Source: JBHHUI01 sp965248775
GTDB taxonomy: Bacteria > Chloroflexota > Anaerolineae > Anaerolineales > JBHHUI01
Assembly (NCBI GenBank): GCA_965248775.1
Contig: OZ252150.1
Span: 5,580,001-5,644,000 of the forward strand
Length of the DNA: 64,000 nt
Reading direction: 5' to 3'
Below, piece after piece: positions 33,937-43,748 of this stretch; the first letter of the stretch is position 1; each line of letters opens with the position of its first letter. The notes beneath the pieces are model-generated. The model made no database searches and was not told where the DNA came from. It was given only the letters and a program-made list of their open reading frames with translations. Both the position numbers and the translations under genes were made by a program.

Positions 33937-35670
33937 TTAGCGACAGATCATTATCGGCAAATGGGTTTGGCGAAGGATGCTATCCAAAACACTTCCGAGT
34001 ACAACTTCCAATACCGGGACAGTTCGATAGCTGCCCATTATTATAAGATCACATTTGTGCATTTGTGCAGTTTCTAAAATAACATCCTCAACCGGGCCTT
34101 TTTCCTGAATATAGGTCGCGTCCACACCGTGTGATGCGAGATATTCGTCGGCAGAAATTATTGGGTCCTGGTTTGTATGGGCAGCCCTCGACACGTAGAG
34201 AACAGTCAATCTTATCTCCCACTGGCCCGCGAAATAGGCAGCCATAAATAACGCCTCCTCCGCCTTCGGGCTGCCGTCATAAGCGAGCAAGCCATGTGTG
34301 GGTGTCTCTGCATCCGGCGGCATCGCCAGAATGGGGCGTCCAATACGGCGGATCACTGTTCGCATGCCGGAGCCAAGTCGGCCGCGTGGGGAGGCTTCGG
34401 GTGGATGATTCAGGGGAAGTATAACCAGGTCCACCCACCGCGCGCGGGCAACGAGTGCCTCGGATATGTTGCCGTGTTCGAATGCAAGATCTGACTGCAC
34501 ATCTGCTTCGCAACAACGCCTCTCAAATTCTTCTTGAATTTCTTCCGCCACTGTTTGGTCAGACTCTTCGACCAGAACATGTAGTCCGAATAGACGCGCC
34601 TCTTCTCGTCGGGCAATTTCAATGGCCCGATCGAGAGTTGTCCAGCCGGAAGGATTGCCGGTGACAGCCACAAGGATCGTATGGAATAGTTGAATCGTTT
34701 CGCGGGCAGCCACCAACTCCCGTCGCCATTGACCTGTGGGTGGGCCGCTCTCAAGCTCAGCAGGAATGAGCGCGCCCACGACATCTTCGGCAAGCCGCGC
34801 TGCAACAGAACGTAGTCGTTCACCCTGTGCTTCTGCTAGATCGGCGACAAGCGCTTCCGTGCTTACCTTCCAGCCGAGGCGCGCTTCGAGGATTTCGCGA
34901 TAGGAAGCCACTAAAAGGTAAAGATCAGTCTCGGTCCGTTCGGGGAAATGCCAAAGTACACCGAGTTCGCGCAGGATGCCCACGACCGGCATGTACACCT
35001 GATCATACCAATGAACTACTGCCTCCTCATTTGCAATATCCCGCTGTTCATCGATGCCCATGAAATAACGGTGAAAATCGATATGTTCTCGAAGCACGCG
35101 GTACTGACCGGGGATGGTCGTTGCGAGATTCTGCTCGGGACGGAGCTCGTCCAGCCTTGTCTCTTCCAGGAATTGAGTGTATTGCGCCTTCAGGATAATA
35201 TCGTTCGGGGTAGCATCCGCGGTCAGCGGGACGCGTGTCCGAACATTGGTGACGAAGGCTTCGATGTGCGTTGCTCCGAGTTGATGAGCCACTGAGACGC
35301 GATGATTGCCATCGAGGACGAAGTAGGCCTCGTCAATCTGGTACACCTCGATCGGCGGCAAGCCTTCGAGACTCAGGACCCTTGCCTCCACACCTGCCCA
35401 GCGCTGCAGGTCACTCTCAAGGAGTGGAAGAAAGCTGCGCGTGAAATCAGAATGCCGCCCGACACTCCCTACAATTGCATCGAGCGGGATTTCCCGCAAT
35501 TTAGGCAGCCCGCTTTCGCGGCCATGCAGACTCACACGAACGTCATCGTACGCGAGTAGGTTTATCTGGCGCCGAGTAATTCGGGCGAGTAATTCTTGCA
35601 GCGCAGCCCGGCGGCGAGCTTGGCGGAAATCGCTAATCGCTGCAGCAAGGTGGTTGGGATTTGGCGTCAT
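33937..35670 (-). CDS. ParB-like domain-universal stress protein fusion
   Basis: The 577-residue intact paralogue of the gene downstream (10-nt gap). The N-terminal domain (about 60-165) has IPLDAIVGSVGRHSDFTRSF and YFVLDGNHRVSVAHQLGATH, resembling the ParB/Srx nucleotide-binding fold with the D-G-N-H-R motif. The helical middle (about 175-340) contains VLREHIDFHRYFMG and WYDQVYMPVVGILRELG. The C-terminal universal-stress domains (about 345-577) have ILVAVTGNPSGW, LLAYDGSPKAEEALFMAAYF and CDLIIMGSYRTVPVLEVVLG. G-x2-G-x9-G(S/T) nucleotide-binding features are partly present. Likely cytoplasmic. Function unknown; stress sensing through nucleotide binding is inferred. Confidence 0.85.
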   Translation of the reverse strand: MTPNPNHLAAAISDFRQARRRAALQELLARITRRQINLLAYDDVRVSLHGRESGLPKLREIPLDAIVGSVGRHSDFTRSFLPLLESDLQRWAGVEARVLSLEGLPPIEVYQIDEAYFVLDGNHRVSVAHQLGATHIEAFVTNVRTRVPLTADATPNDIILKAQYTQFLEETRLDELRPEQNLATTIPGQYRVLREHIDFHRYFMGIDEQRDIANEEAVVHWYDQVYMPVVGILRELGVLWHFPERTETDLYLLVASYREILEARLGWKVSTEALVADLAEAQGERLRSVAARLAEDVVGALIPAELESGPPTGQWRRELVAARETIQLFHTILVAVTGNPSGWTTLDRAIEIARREEARLFGLHVLVEESDQTVAEEIQEEFERRCCEADVQSDLAFEHGNISEALVARARWVDLVILPLNHPPEASPRGRLGSGMRTVIRRIGRPILAMPPDAETPTHGLLAYDGSPKAEEALFMAAYFAGQWEIRLTVLYVSRAAHTNQDPIISADEYLASHGVDATYIQEKGPVEDVILETAQMHKCDLIIMGSYRTVPVLEVVLGSVLDSILRQTHLPIMICR

Positions 35671-35881
35671 AATTTGATCTTCGGCATTGTAGCATTTGGT
35701 CGCTGCTCGAAAGGTATAGCATATTCTCGTTTCTGGCGCTACACTCGCCCAGGCGCAAATTCATTTTGCCCAAGCAGTACTCGGTAAAGCTCTGTCCCCC
35801 TGGCCATGGCGGGCGGCGTTGTGCAATAGATGAGGTTCAGCGGGGAGAGGTATTGTGAGGGTTTTGCTTCTTTACTAAATA

Positions 35882-37423
35882 ATGTCCTACTCTAATTCTG
35901 AAGATACTTTCTTGGAAGATTCATCCACGAAAGATGATCTAATAGGCAAGCGCATCGGGCAGTATGAAATCGCAGGCCTGCTTGGGGAGGGTGGGGCCGC
36001 GCGGGTATACAAGGCGTTCCAACCCAGCATGGAGCGTTATGTCGCACTTAAGATCCTCCTGATCCCCGGATTCGCGGGCCGCCAGTTTTCTGAACGCTTT
36101 GCCCAGGAAGCGCGTGTCATCGCCAGCCTTGAACATCCGAATATTGTTCCCGTCTTCGACTTCGGCGAGTCCGATGGGTATATGTATATTGCCATGCGTT
36201 TGGTGGAAGGTGGCAGCCTCGCCGATATGTTGGACGGCAAACCTTTCTCGCTCTACCTGGCCCACGATATCATCACCCAGGTTGGCAGTGCGCTGGAATA
36301 TGCCCACTCCCAAGGTGTGGTCCACCGCGACATTAAACCAAGTAACTTGCTCATCGATGAGCACGGCAATTGTATGATCTCGGACTTTGGATTGGCGAAG
36401 GTACTAACCCCGTCGGCACCCATCAGTATGACCGGTACTGTGATCGGCACACCGGCTTATATGTCGCCTGAGCAGATCATGAGCGAAGTGGTGGATGGTC
36501 GCAGCGATTTGTACTCTCTGGGGATCGTACTCTTTGAGATGTTAACTGGTCTTCCGCCATTCAAAGCCGATTCAACCGCCATCGTACTCATCCGACATAT
36601 TCAGGACCCTTTGCCTTCCGCGCGACTACTCAACCCACAATTGCCGCTAGCAGTCGAGCGAGTGCTGGAAAAGACGCTCGCTAAAAAACCAGATGAGCGC
36701 TATAAGAGCGCTAGCGATCTTGTTGCAGCAGTGTCACATGCGATCAGCGGCGATGCAGCGGAGGTAACAGTAGATGAAGCATCCCCTAGCCAATTCAACC
36801 GCCGTTGGTTGCTCTCGCTCATTCCGCTGGGGCTGATCGTATTACTTTTACTCGGAGGGTTGGGTTTCGGAGGTGCGACACTATTCCGCCGTCTGCAGGG
36901 CGAACGGACGACGGCAACTCAAGTCTTCCTGCAATTGCAGCAGGCGCAGGAGGCTGGTACTGCCGTCGAAGAACAATTGTACGGGGTGCGTGCCACTCAG
37001 GCAGCGATCCTGGGTGCGTTGCAATCGGAGTCGGATGCGTTGCCGGCGACGAGTGTCGTTGTGCGGACCGAGCAGGTTGCCGCGACTCAGACAGGTGTTG
37101 CCGGAGCAGCCAGTACGACGATATTGCGCTCCACAGCAACAGTAACCCCGACGCCGACTGAAACGCCGACGCCAAGGCGAGTCTTTATTTCCGTTTCCGA
37201 TGGCACAATCACATTCCGTGAATGCCGCGGTTGGGAGGGCACGTTCACTTTTGGGCAGGCCGCCCCGCGCTCATTGCACGCCAGGAGCTCGCTTACATAT
37301 ACAGTTCCACCGGGCGAATATATATTGCGAGTGAGTTGGTTAAACCACTCCGACTTCAATGTCGATACCATCTGGGAAGTGCGCGCGGGAAGCCAAATTG
37401 TCGAATTTGGCGATCAATGTTAA
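35882..37423 (+). CDS. membrane Ser/Thr protein kinase with extracellular domain
   Basis: The 513-residue protein has an N-terminal kinase (about 25-285) with LLGEGGAARVYKA, VALKILL, VVHRDIKPSNLLI, ISDFGLAKVL and GTPAYMSPEQIM. A membrane helix (about 305-328, LLSLIPLGLIVLLLLGGLGF) and a helical, Gln/Ala-rich extracellular stalk follow, then a Thr/Pro linker and a small beta-rich C-terminal module (RVFISVSDGTITFRECRGWE, ending EFGDQC). This is a PknB-like layout without PASTA domains. It is monocistronic or leads the SerA-type dehydrogenase gene. Confidence 0.93.
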   Translation: MSYSNSEDTFLEDSSTKDDLIGKRIGQYEIAGLLGEGGAARVYKAFQPSMERYVALKILLIPGFAGRQFSERFAQEARVIASLEHPNIVPVFDFGESDGYMYIAMRLVEGGSLADMLDGKPFSLYLAHDIITQVGSALEYAHSQGVVHRDIKPSNLLIDEHGNCMISDFGLAKVLTPSAPISMTGTVIGTPAYMSPEQIMSEVVDGRSDLYSLGIVLFEMLTGLPPFKADSTAIVLIRHIQDPLPSARLLNPQLPLAVERVLEKTLAKKPDERYKSASDLVAAVSHAISGDAAEVTVDEASPSQFNRRWLLSLIPLGLIVLLLLGGLGFGGATLFRRLQGERTTATQVFLQLQQAQEAGTAVEEQLYGVRATQAAILGALQSESDALPATSVVVRTEQVAATQTGVAGAASTTILRSTATVTPTPTETPTPRRVFISVSDGTITFRECRGWEGTFTFGQAAPRSLHARSSLTYTVPPGEYILRVSWLNHSDFNVDTIWEVRAGSQIVEFGDQC

Positions 37424-37654
37424 TGTCGTCATGGTGGGCGCTGGCATTCGGTGTAGGGATTGGCGGCAACGATATACTTATTGGCTCAACTGCGAATATC
37501 ATCGTGGCCTCACTGTTCGAACGCACTGATCATCCCAGTACAGTGCGCAGTTGATTCGGAGTTGGTGTACCGCTACTTGTCGCGACTTGCACTGGGGCGT
37601 GCATTTTATACGCGCTGGCCCTCACTTTTATCCCCTGGTTTGGAGACTAAATTG

Positions 37655-38608
37655 ATGAACGAAGCGGAAACAAAATCTCGGATACTCGTTGCCGATGCAA
37701 TTGCAACTGCGGGAGTCGCGAAGTTGTCGGCAGGGACCGATACGAAAGTACAGAACGATATCACCCCGGAAGCGCTGGTTAACTCAGTTGGCGAGTTCGA
37801 TGCTCTGGTCGTGCGCAGCCGCACAAAGGTAACTTCAGAAGTTGTTGCAGCAGCCATTGGCCTGAAAGTTGTTGGCCGGGCTGGCGTCGGTGTAGACAAC
37901 ATCGATCTAGACGCATGCAAGCAGGGTGGGATTATGGTGGTCAACTCACCCCTAGCTGCCAGCATTGCCGTGGCTGAATTAACATTCGCGCTGATGCTGG
38001 CATTGGCGCGAAACACGCCGCGGGCGGACGCAGCGATGAAACGAGGTGAGTGGATTAAGAAGCAGTTGAAAGGGGTGGAGCTTTATGGCAAGACTCTCGG
38101 ATTGGTCGCGCTCGGTCGAATAGGAGCTGCTGTTGCCGAGCGAGCGGCTGCATTTGGGATGCGGGTTCTGGCTTTCGATCCATATTTAACGCCTGAACAA
38201 ATCAAGGCGCGAAATGCGAAATCTGCCTCGCTCGAAGAAATCTTCCAGCACTCCGATTACATCTCGATCCATAGCCCGCTCACTGATGAAACGCGTCATA
38301 TGATCAATGCGGGAGCAATAGCTCAGATGAAAGATGGTGTTCGGCTCATCTGTGCGGCCCGTGGTGGAGTTATTGAAGAAGCTGCTGTTCTTGCCGCGCT
38401 GGAGACGGGGAAGGTGGCCGGCGCGGCTCTTGATGTGTTTGAGATGGAACCGCCGGGCGCAACGGCCCTGGTTGGACATCCAAACCTTGTGGCGACTCCG
38501 CATATCGGGGCGCAAACACACGAAGCCCAAGACCGCGCCGGGGAAGATATTGCCGACGAAGTGTTAGCCGCGTTGCGCGGTGATGACTTGCGGTGGAGGG
38601 TAGTTTGA
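37655..38608 (+). CDS. D-3-phosphoglycerate dehydrogenase-like 2-hydroxyacid dehydrogenase (no ACT domain)
   Basis: The 317-residue NAD-dependent dehydrogenase has LVVRSRTKVTSEV, VGRAGVGVDNIDLDAC, VVNSPLAASIAVAELTFALM, nucleotide motif GLVALGRIGAAVAERAAAFG, catalytic Arg in LICAARGGVIEE, Glu in DVFEMEPP and His in VATPHIGAQTHEAQ. It lacks the intervening and ACT domains of full SerA, so serine feedback control is not expected. Start 37655 follows GGAG at 37642-37645; longer upstream starts have no support. The last 16 codons recur as a fragment at 59497-59547. Confidence 0.92.
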   Translation: MNEAETKSRILVADAIATAGVAKLSAGTDTKVQNDITPEALVNSVGEFDALVVRSRTKVTSEVVAAAIGLKVVGRAGVGVDNIDLDACKQGGIMVVNSPLAASIAVAELTFALMLALARNTPRADAAMKRGEWIKKQLKGVELYGKTLGLVALGRIGAAVAERAAAFGMRVLAFDPYLTPEQIKARNAKSASLEEIFQHSDYISIHSPLTDETRHMINAGAIAQMKDGVRLICAARGGVIEEAAVLAALETGKVAGAALDVFEMEPPGATALVGHPNLVATPHIGAQTHEAQDRAGEDIADEVLAALRGDDLRWRVV

Positions 38609-38837
38609 CTCCGTAAACAATCTCCAGTTTTCAGTAAGTATTACGGGAGACTGTCTGCTGAAAACTGCTTATTGAATACTGTTTAGAAACGGGCAGGGGA
38701 ACTCAAACTTATGAGCCGATCGATGTGGTGGCTATTAACCAATGGTGCTAGTTGAAATAGCCATGAGCATCGCCCAGTTTCTCTCTAAACTAGCACCGTT
38801 AGTTATTGGTTGCGCAAATGAGCGTTTAAAAATAAAC

Positions 38838-39644
38838 GGTAGTGGTCCTAAGTAAATGCTAGCTTGATTTTAAGGTTGTATTCGACAATGAACCAGCGCG
38901 TCACGAGGTGATGCATATAATCGACCTTCGAAAAGGACAACGTCTTGCGGGTGAAGCGGCCCAGCCATTGGCGGAGCGTACAATTCCAACGTTCCATATG
39001 ATTGACTTCGCCGCTGTCTTTGCCAACCTGCTGATGGGTTTCAGCCGGTAAGACATTCTGATAGGCTTCCCAGAAATCACTAAAGCTGGCACACGCCTGA
39101 TACGCTTCGGGAACCCGGCTCCACAGTTGGTGACAGGTCCGGGCACCCCGGTCTCCGATGGCAAAGGCCACAATTTGCCGGGTACAGTGGCGTGCACACT
39201 GCATCGCTATGCGCCGACACATGACCGTCCAGAGCCAGCGTTTGTTCTTGCGGAACGCCACAAACGACCATAATTCGTCGTATTCGAGGATGTCGTCTGC
39301 TTCAGCGGGCAGGAGGGTTGCCTTCAGTCCCGGCTGCGTTTGGACTTTTTTTTAGCCACTTGGCCAAGGTGTTGCGGGAAATCCCGAAAACCCGGGCAAT
39401 CCCCCGCATGCTGGGGCGCTCCCGATAGGCGGCGAGAATGCGTTCTTTTTCCGCTTCGGTGTGGCGGTTTATCGGATTGAGCACTCCCGATTTGTGACAG
39501 TCTTTACAGCGAAATTGCTGGTTGCCATATTTATTGTGCCCGTTTTTGACCAGGTTGGCACTGCCACAACGCCGACAAGTATACGTGATTTCATCGATGA
39601 TCATGCCTGATTATATTCGGGATCATGCAGTTAGAACCACTACC
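38838..39644 (-). mobile_element. IS1-family element with 9-bp target duplication
   Basis: The 807-bp element is bounded by GGTAGTGGTCCTAAG (left) and its inverted counterpart at the right. AAAATAAAC occurs perfectly at both flanks (38829-38837 and 39645-39653). It differs clearly from the IS1 element at 28.5 kb. Confidence 0.95.
38848..39604 (-). pseudogene. IS1-family transposase in two frames
   Basis: The first frame (39604-39302) encodes the zinc ribbon (CRRCGSANLVKNG, FRCKDCHKSG) and helix-turn-helix (MRGIARVFGISRNTLAKWL), then ends after a run of eight A (39347-39354 on minus). The catalytic frame (ILEYDELWSFVAFRKNKRW, DFWEAYQNVLPAE, HMERWNCTLRQWLGRFTRKT) is in the +1 frame and ends at 38848. 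Seven A instead of eight would make one continuous protein. Classic IS1 uses a -1 shift, so this is either slippage by RNA polymerase, an inactivating insertion or a sequencing error. Confidence 0.85.
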
Positions 39645-39807
39645 AAAATAAACATATCACACAACGCTAAAGAAAAATTCCGTAAATTCGCGACTGGTGC
39701 AGTCTCGCCACGCACTTCAGGCACTATTATTAGGCTTGACAGAGTTGGGGTTCCTTTAAGCGTAATCAAGAAGCTTGGCAAAATTCCTTTCTGATGGAGA
39801 GGACCAA

Positions 39808-41631
39808 ATGAAGGATGATGAAGATAAAACCAAAGAGCAACTCATTCAGGAACTAGCAGAATTGCGCCAACGGATTGGCGATATCCAAGGCCGCCTGCAT
39901 TCTGGACCGTCAAGCCAGCAAGCGGAGGAGGCGCTGGGGCAGAGCGAGGAACGCTACCGCAGCATGTATGAAACCGCAGCTGTGTCCATCTGGGATGAGG
40001 ACTTCAGCGCACTCAAAGCCGCGCTTGACGACCTGAAAACCCAGGGCATCACGGACATGCGCGCTTACCTGAACGATCACCCGGAGTTTGTGGCGCAGGC
40101 CGCCCAGATGGTCAACGTGCGTGACGTCAATGCAGCCACGCTGCGAATATTTGAGGCCAAGAGCAAAGCCGACCTGCTGGGCTCGCTGGACAAAGTGTTC
40201 ACGCCGGAGTCGCTACAGAATTTCCGCGAGGAGATGATCGCCATTGCCGAGGGGCAGACTTATTTCGAGGGCGAGACTATCAACCAGACGCTGAACGGCG
40301 AGCGACACGATGTGTTGATGACGATGACCATTCCGTCTGAAGTAGAAAGCTACCGCAGCGTACTAGTGAGTATGATGGACATCACCGCGCGCAAGCAGGC
40401 CGAAGCGAAGCTGCGCGAGTCTGAAGAACGCTACCGCCTGCTTGTCGAAGGCGCGCAGGTCGGCATCGCCCTCTACGACCGCGAAGATCGGCTCATCCTG
40501 ATCAATGATCAAGGTGCGCACAACCTGGGCGGTAAATCCGAAGATTTCATCGGCAGAACCCTGTCCGAATTCCTGGACCCGCCCACAGCTACATTCGTGC
40601 ACCAGCGCATACAGGGCATCTTCGCTACAGGCGAGGTGACGCATGTCGAAGACACGTTCGAGCTGGCTGGACACGAACTTTCGTTCCTGTCGGTGATGCA
40701 GCCCGTGACCGACGCCACTGGAGCGATAACCGGCGTACAGATCATCTCGCACGATATTACCGCACGCAAACAGGCAGAGCAGGCACTGCGGGAGAGCGAG
40801 ACACGGTTTCGCATGCTATCCGAGGCTGCTTTCGAGGGTATCGGTATAACCGAAAAGGGTCGCCTCCTGGACGCTAACGAACAGCTCGTCCAGATGTTCG
40901 GATACACGAAATCCGAACTCAAGGACAGGCCGGTAATGGACATGGTAGCGCCAGAATCTCGAGCGCTGGTCGAGGAACACTTTCGAACTGGTGACGAAAG
41001 GCCGTACAATCACATGGCCCTTCGAAAAGACGGGACGATATTTCCTGTTGAAATTCGCGGCAGAATGATGCCTTATGAGGGGCGCATGGTACGGGTGACA
41101 GCCATCGAGGACATCACTGAGCGCAAGCAGCAGGAAGAAGAGCTCCGCAAAAGCCAGATTTTATATGGCCAAGCGGAACGCATGGGCAAGACGGGTTATT
41201 TTGAGTGGGATCACATTAATGAAAAGATGGTTTCCTGCTCAGAGCAGCTCGCGCTTCATTATGGGATGAGCGTGGACGAAGCGCTGGAATATTTCACAGA
41301 GCCGGAAGCTATATTTAGGGTAATACATCCGGATGACCGGGTACATTACGAGCAACACCGAAATGATTCTGTAGAACAACACAAAGGAATGGATATTGAA
41401 TACAGGGTCATCAACCCCTCAGGCGTTGTACGCCATATTCATCTACTGACTGAGAATGTGCTGGATGATCAAGGTAGGCTCATCACAAGGTTCGGGACAG
41501 AACAGGATATCACCGCACGCAAACAGGCAGAGCAGGCGCTGCAGGAGAGCGAGACGCGGGTTCGCATGCTATCCGAGGCTGCTTTCGAGGGTATCGGTAT
41601 AACCGAAAAAAGGACGCTTATTGGATGCTAA
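39808..41631 (+). pseudogene. 5' part of a multi-PAS sensor histidine kinase, ended by a 1-nt insertion
   Basis: From the ATG at 39808 (GGAGAGG 6 nt upstream) the frame encodes a short coiled coil and five PAS modules separated by ITARKQAEQAL-type linkers. There are no membrane segments. The frame stops at 41631 because an A-run (about 41606-41611) is one base longer than in the paralogous module at about 40855: there the sequence reads T-E-K-G-R-L-L-D-A-N, here T-E-K-R-T-L-I-G-C-stop. The continuation is in the next frame (41621-42328). Confidence 0.88.
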
Positions 41632-42328
41632 CGATCAACTCGTCCAGATGTTCGGATACACGAAATCCGAACTTTTGGACAGGCCGGTAATGGACATGGT
41701 AGCGCCAGAATCTCGAGCGCTGGTCGAGGAACACTTTCGACCTGGTGACGAAAGGCCGTACAATCACATGGCCCTTCGAAAAGACGGCACGATATTTCCT
41801 GTTGAAATTCGCGGCAGAATGATGCCTTATGAGGGGCGCATGGTACGGATGACAGCCATCGTGGACATCACCGAGCGGTTGCAGGCGGAGCAGGCGCTAG
41901 GGCAGAGCGAGGAACGCTACCGCAGCATATTTGAAACCGCAGCTGTGTCCATCTGGGATGAGGACTTCAGCGCACTCAAAGCCGCGCTTGACGACCTGAA
42001 AACCCAGGGCATCACGGACATGCGCGCTTACCTGAACGATCACCCGGAGTTTGTGGCGCAGGCCGCCCAGATGGTCAACGTGCGTGACGTCAATGCAGCC
42101 ACGCTGCGAATATTTGAGGCCAAGAGCAAAGCCGACCTGCTGGGCTCGCTGGACAAAGTGTTCACGCCGGAGTCGCTACAGAATTTCAGCGAGGAGATGA
42201 TCGCCATTGCCGAGGGGCAGACCTATTTCGAGGGCGAGACGATCATCCAGACGCTGCACGGCGAGCGGCACAATGTGTTGCTGACCACAACTATTCCGTC
42301 TGAAGCAGAAAGCTACCGCAGCGTACTA
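41632..42328 (+). pseudogene. middle part of the split multi-PAS histidine kinase
   Basis: Continues the previous gene in the shifted frame with a PAS module (DANDQLVQMFGYTKSELLDR) and a copy of the first PAS module (ISIWDEDF-like AAVSIWDEDFSALKAALDDL). It ends exactly at the IS630 stack, where the normal continuation S-V-L-V-S-M-M-D-I is cut after S-V-L-V. The TA at 42327-42328 is the target dinucleotide. Confidence 0.88.
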
Positions 42329-43665
42329 GTGGGTCACTTGGCATGCTGATTGCCATTGTTGGATCAGCGTTGAGCGGCGGCGGATCGGATGCCGAGTGTA
42401 CGCGCCGGAACCACCGAGCATGTGCCGCCGCTGCCGACTGCGTTGGCGACGTGCCTTACGTTTGCCGCCCCATTCAAACGGAGTGGGGTTCTGGTTCCAA
42501 CCCTGCGCGACGCCTTGTAACAAGGCAATGATTTGATCAGGTGTTTGCGGATACTGGCCGGACAGGCCACGCCGAACGAGAATTCGCTGCATCGATTCAG
42601 CCATGTTCAACCACGAGCCGCCCAACGGTGTATACAGCGGCATAATGCCGTGTTCGAACAACCACAGAACCATCTCCGGAGTGTAATGGCCTTTGAGGTT
42701 ATCCCAGATGAGTAGCATGCGCAGAGCTGGAAGTTCTTGCGACAAGGTGATGGGCAACGATAATCCGGCTTGCCAGCTTTCCCATAGCAGGCGATTGGCT
42801 TCAACGTCGAGTTGGGGTTTGGCCGGCAATGCCTGCAGGATAGCCAACAGTTCGTCCTTGAGCCATGGATGCAAAATAGCATTGGTAGTACGCGTGACGC
42901 CTTTCACGCGCACTTGTCCAGAAGCCGGGTGAAATAGTGTTAGCAATTTTGCCGTTCCGTCGCGGATGTACTCGTGCGGCTGTTTGGCCGGCTGCGCCTC
43001 GGGCTGCCAGCTGCCCCCCACATATGGCTTGGTCTGATAAGGTCCGGCTTCATCTTGGGTCCAGACGGCCAGGCCGAGCGTTTCGCCAGTATGGTAGGCG
43101 CTATCGATCAAGTTTTTTTCGCCTCGGTATCTGGGTCGGTCACAATAACAGTGCCGCCCTTTCGCTTGCGTGTTGCTTGGCCGGTTTCGCACCAGCTGCG
43201 CGACTGCTGCCAGCTGTAGCCGGCTTCCTGCAACACCGTCCAGATGGTATAGGTGCTCACCTCGGGCAAGCCATCCGGCATCGAGCGCAACCGTTGCTGC
43301 AAAGTTTGCAGCGACCACGTCGCCGTCCCGTCTGTCTCCGGAATGGGTGGTCGGCGCACTTCCTGCAGAATGCGCTCGCGCTCTTCTGCCCCGTACGTCA
43401 CCTGAGGTCCTCCCCCATGCTTTGGCTCGAGGGCCGCCAAGCCTTCCCGGTTGAAACGGCTGACCAACTGCGAGACCGCGTCACCGGACTTCCGACCCGA
43501 CAAGCGCGCGGCCTCGGTGTAATTGTTCCCATCCGCCACGAACAGAATCTGTCGGGCGCGAACGACATGACTAGCAGGCTCCGTCTGCGAATGGCCAATA
43601 CGTTCCAGCCATTCCCGCTCTTCCTTCGTCAGTTCACGAAGCGGGTCTTTCTTGCGTCGGCTCAT
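42326..43665 (-). CDS. IS630 transposase (element A copy 1), probable -1 frameshift product
   Basis: The first frame (43665-43108, 185 residues) is a helix-turn-helix part (HSQTEPASHVVRARQILFVA, GLAALEPKHGGGP). It ends in an A7-C run. A -1 shift there joins it to the DDE frame (VWTQDEAGPYQTKP, LLIWDNLKGHYTPEM, TPLGGSWLNMAESMQRI) that ends at 42326, using a stop formed by the target sequence. A-run frameshifting is well known for IS630-like and IS1-like elements. The catalytic residues look intact. Confidence 0.87.
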
Positions 43666-43746
43666 TTCATCACCTATGTGATCAAGGATGCAGCCAATTC
43701 TAAAGTCCGATTCATTTTATGGCGATGTCCGTGCCAAGTGACCCAC
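42329..43746 (-). mobile_element. IS630-family element A, copy 1
   Basis: The 1418-bp element has ends GTGGGTCACTTGGCA in inverted orientation, flanked by TA on both sides. Copy 2 (44959-46377) is almost identical in the opposite orientation, so the two form a 1.4-kb inverted repeat around element B. Confidence 0.95.
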
Positions 43747-43748
43747 TA

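Noticed and set aside
38625..38667. Terminator after the SerA-type gene
   Set aside because: CAGTTTTCAG and CTGAAAACTG form a perfect 10-bp inverted repeat, but the loop is 23 nt and no T-run follows, so termination is not supported.
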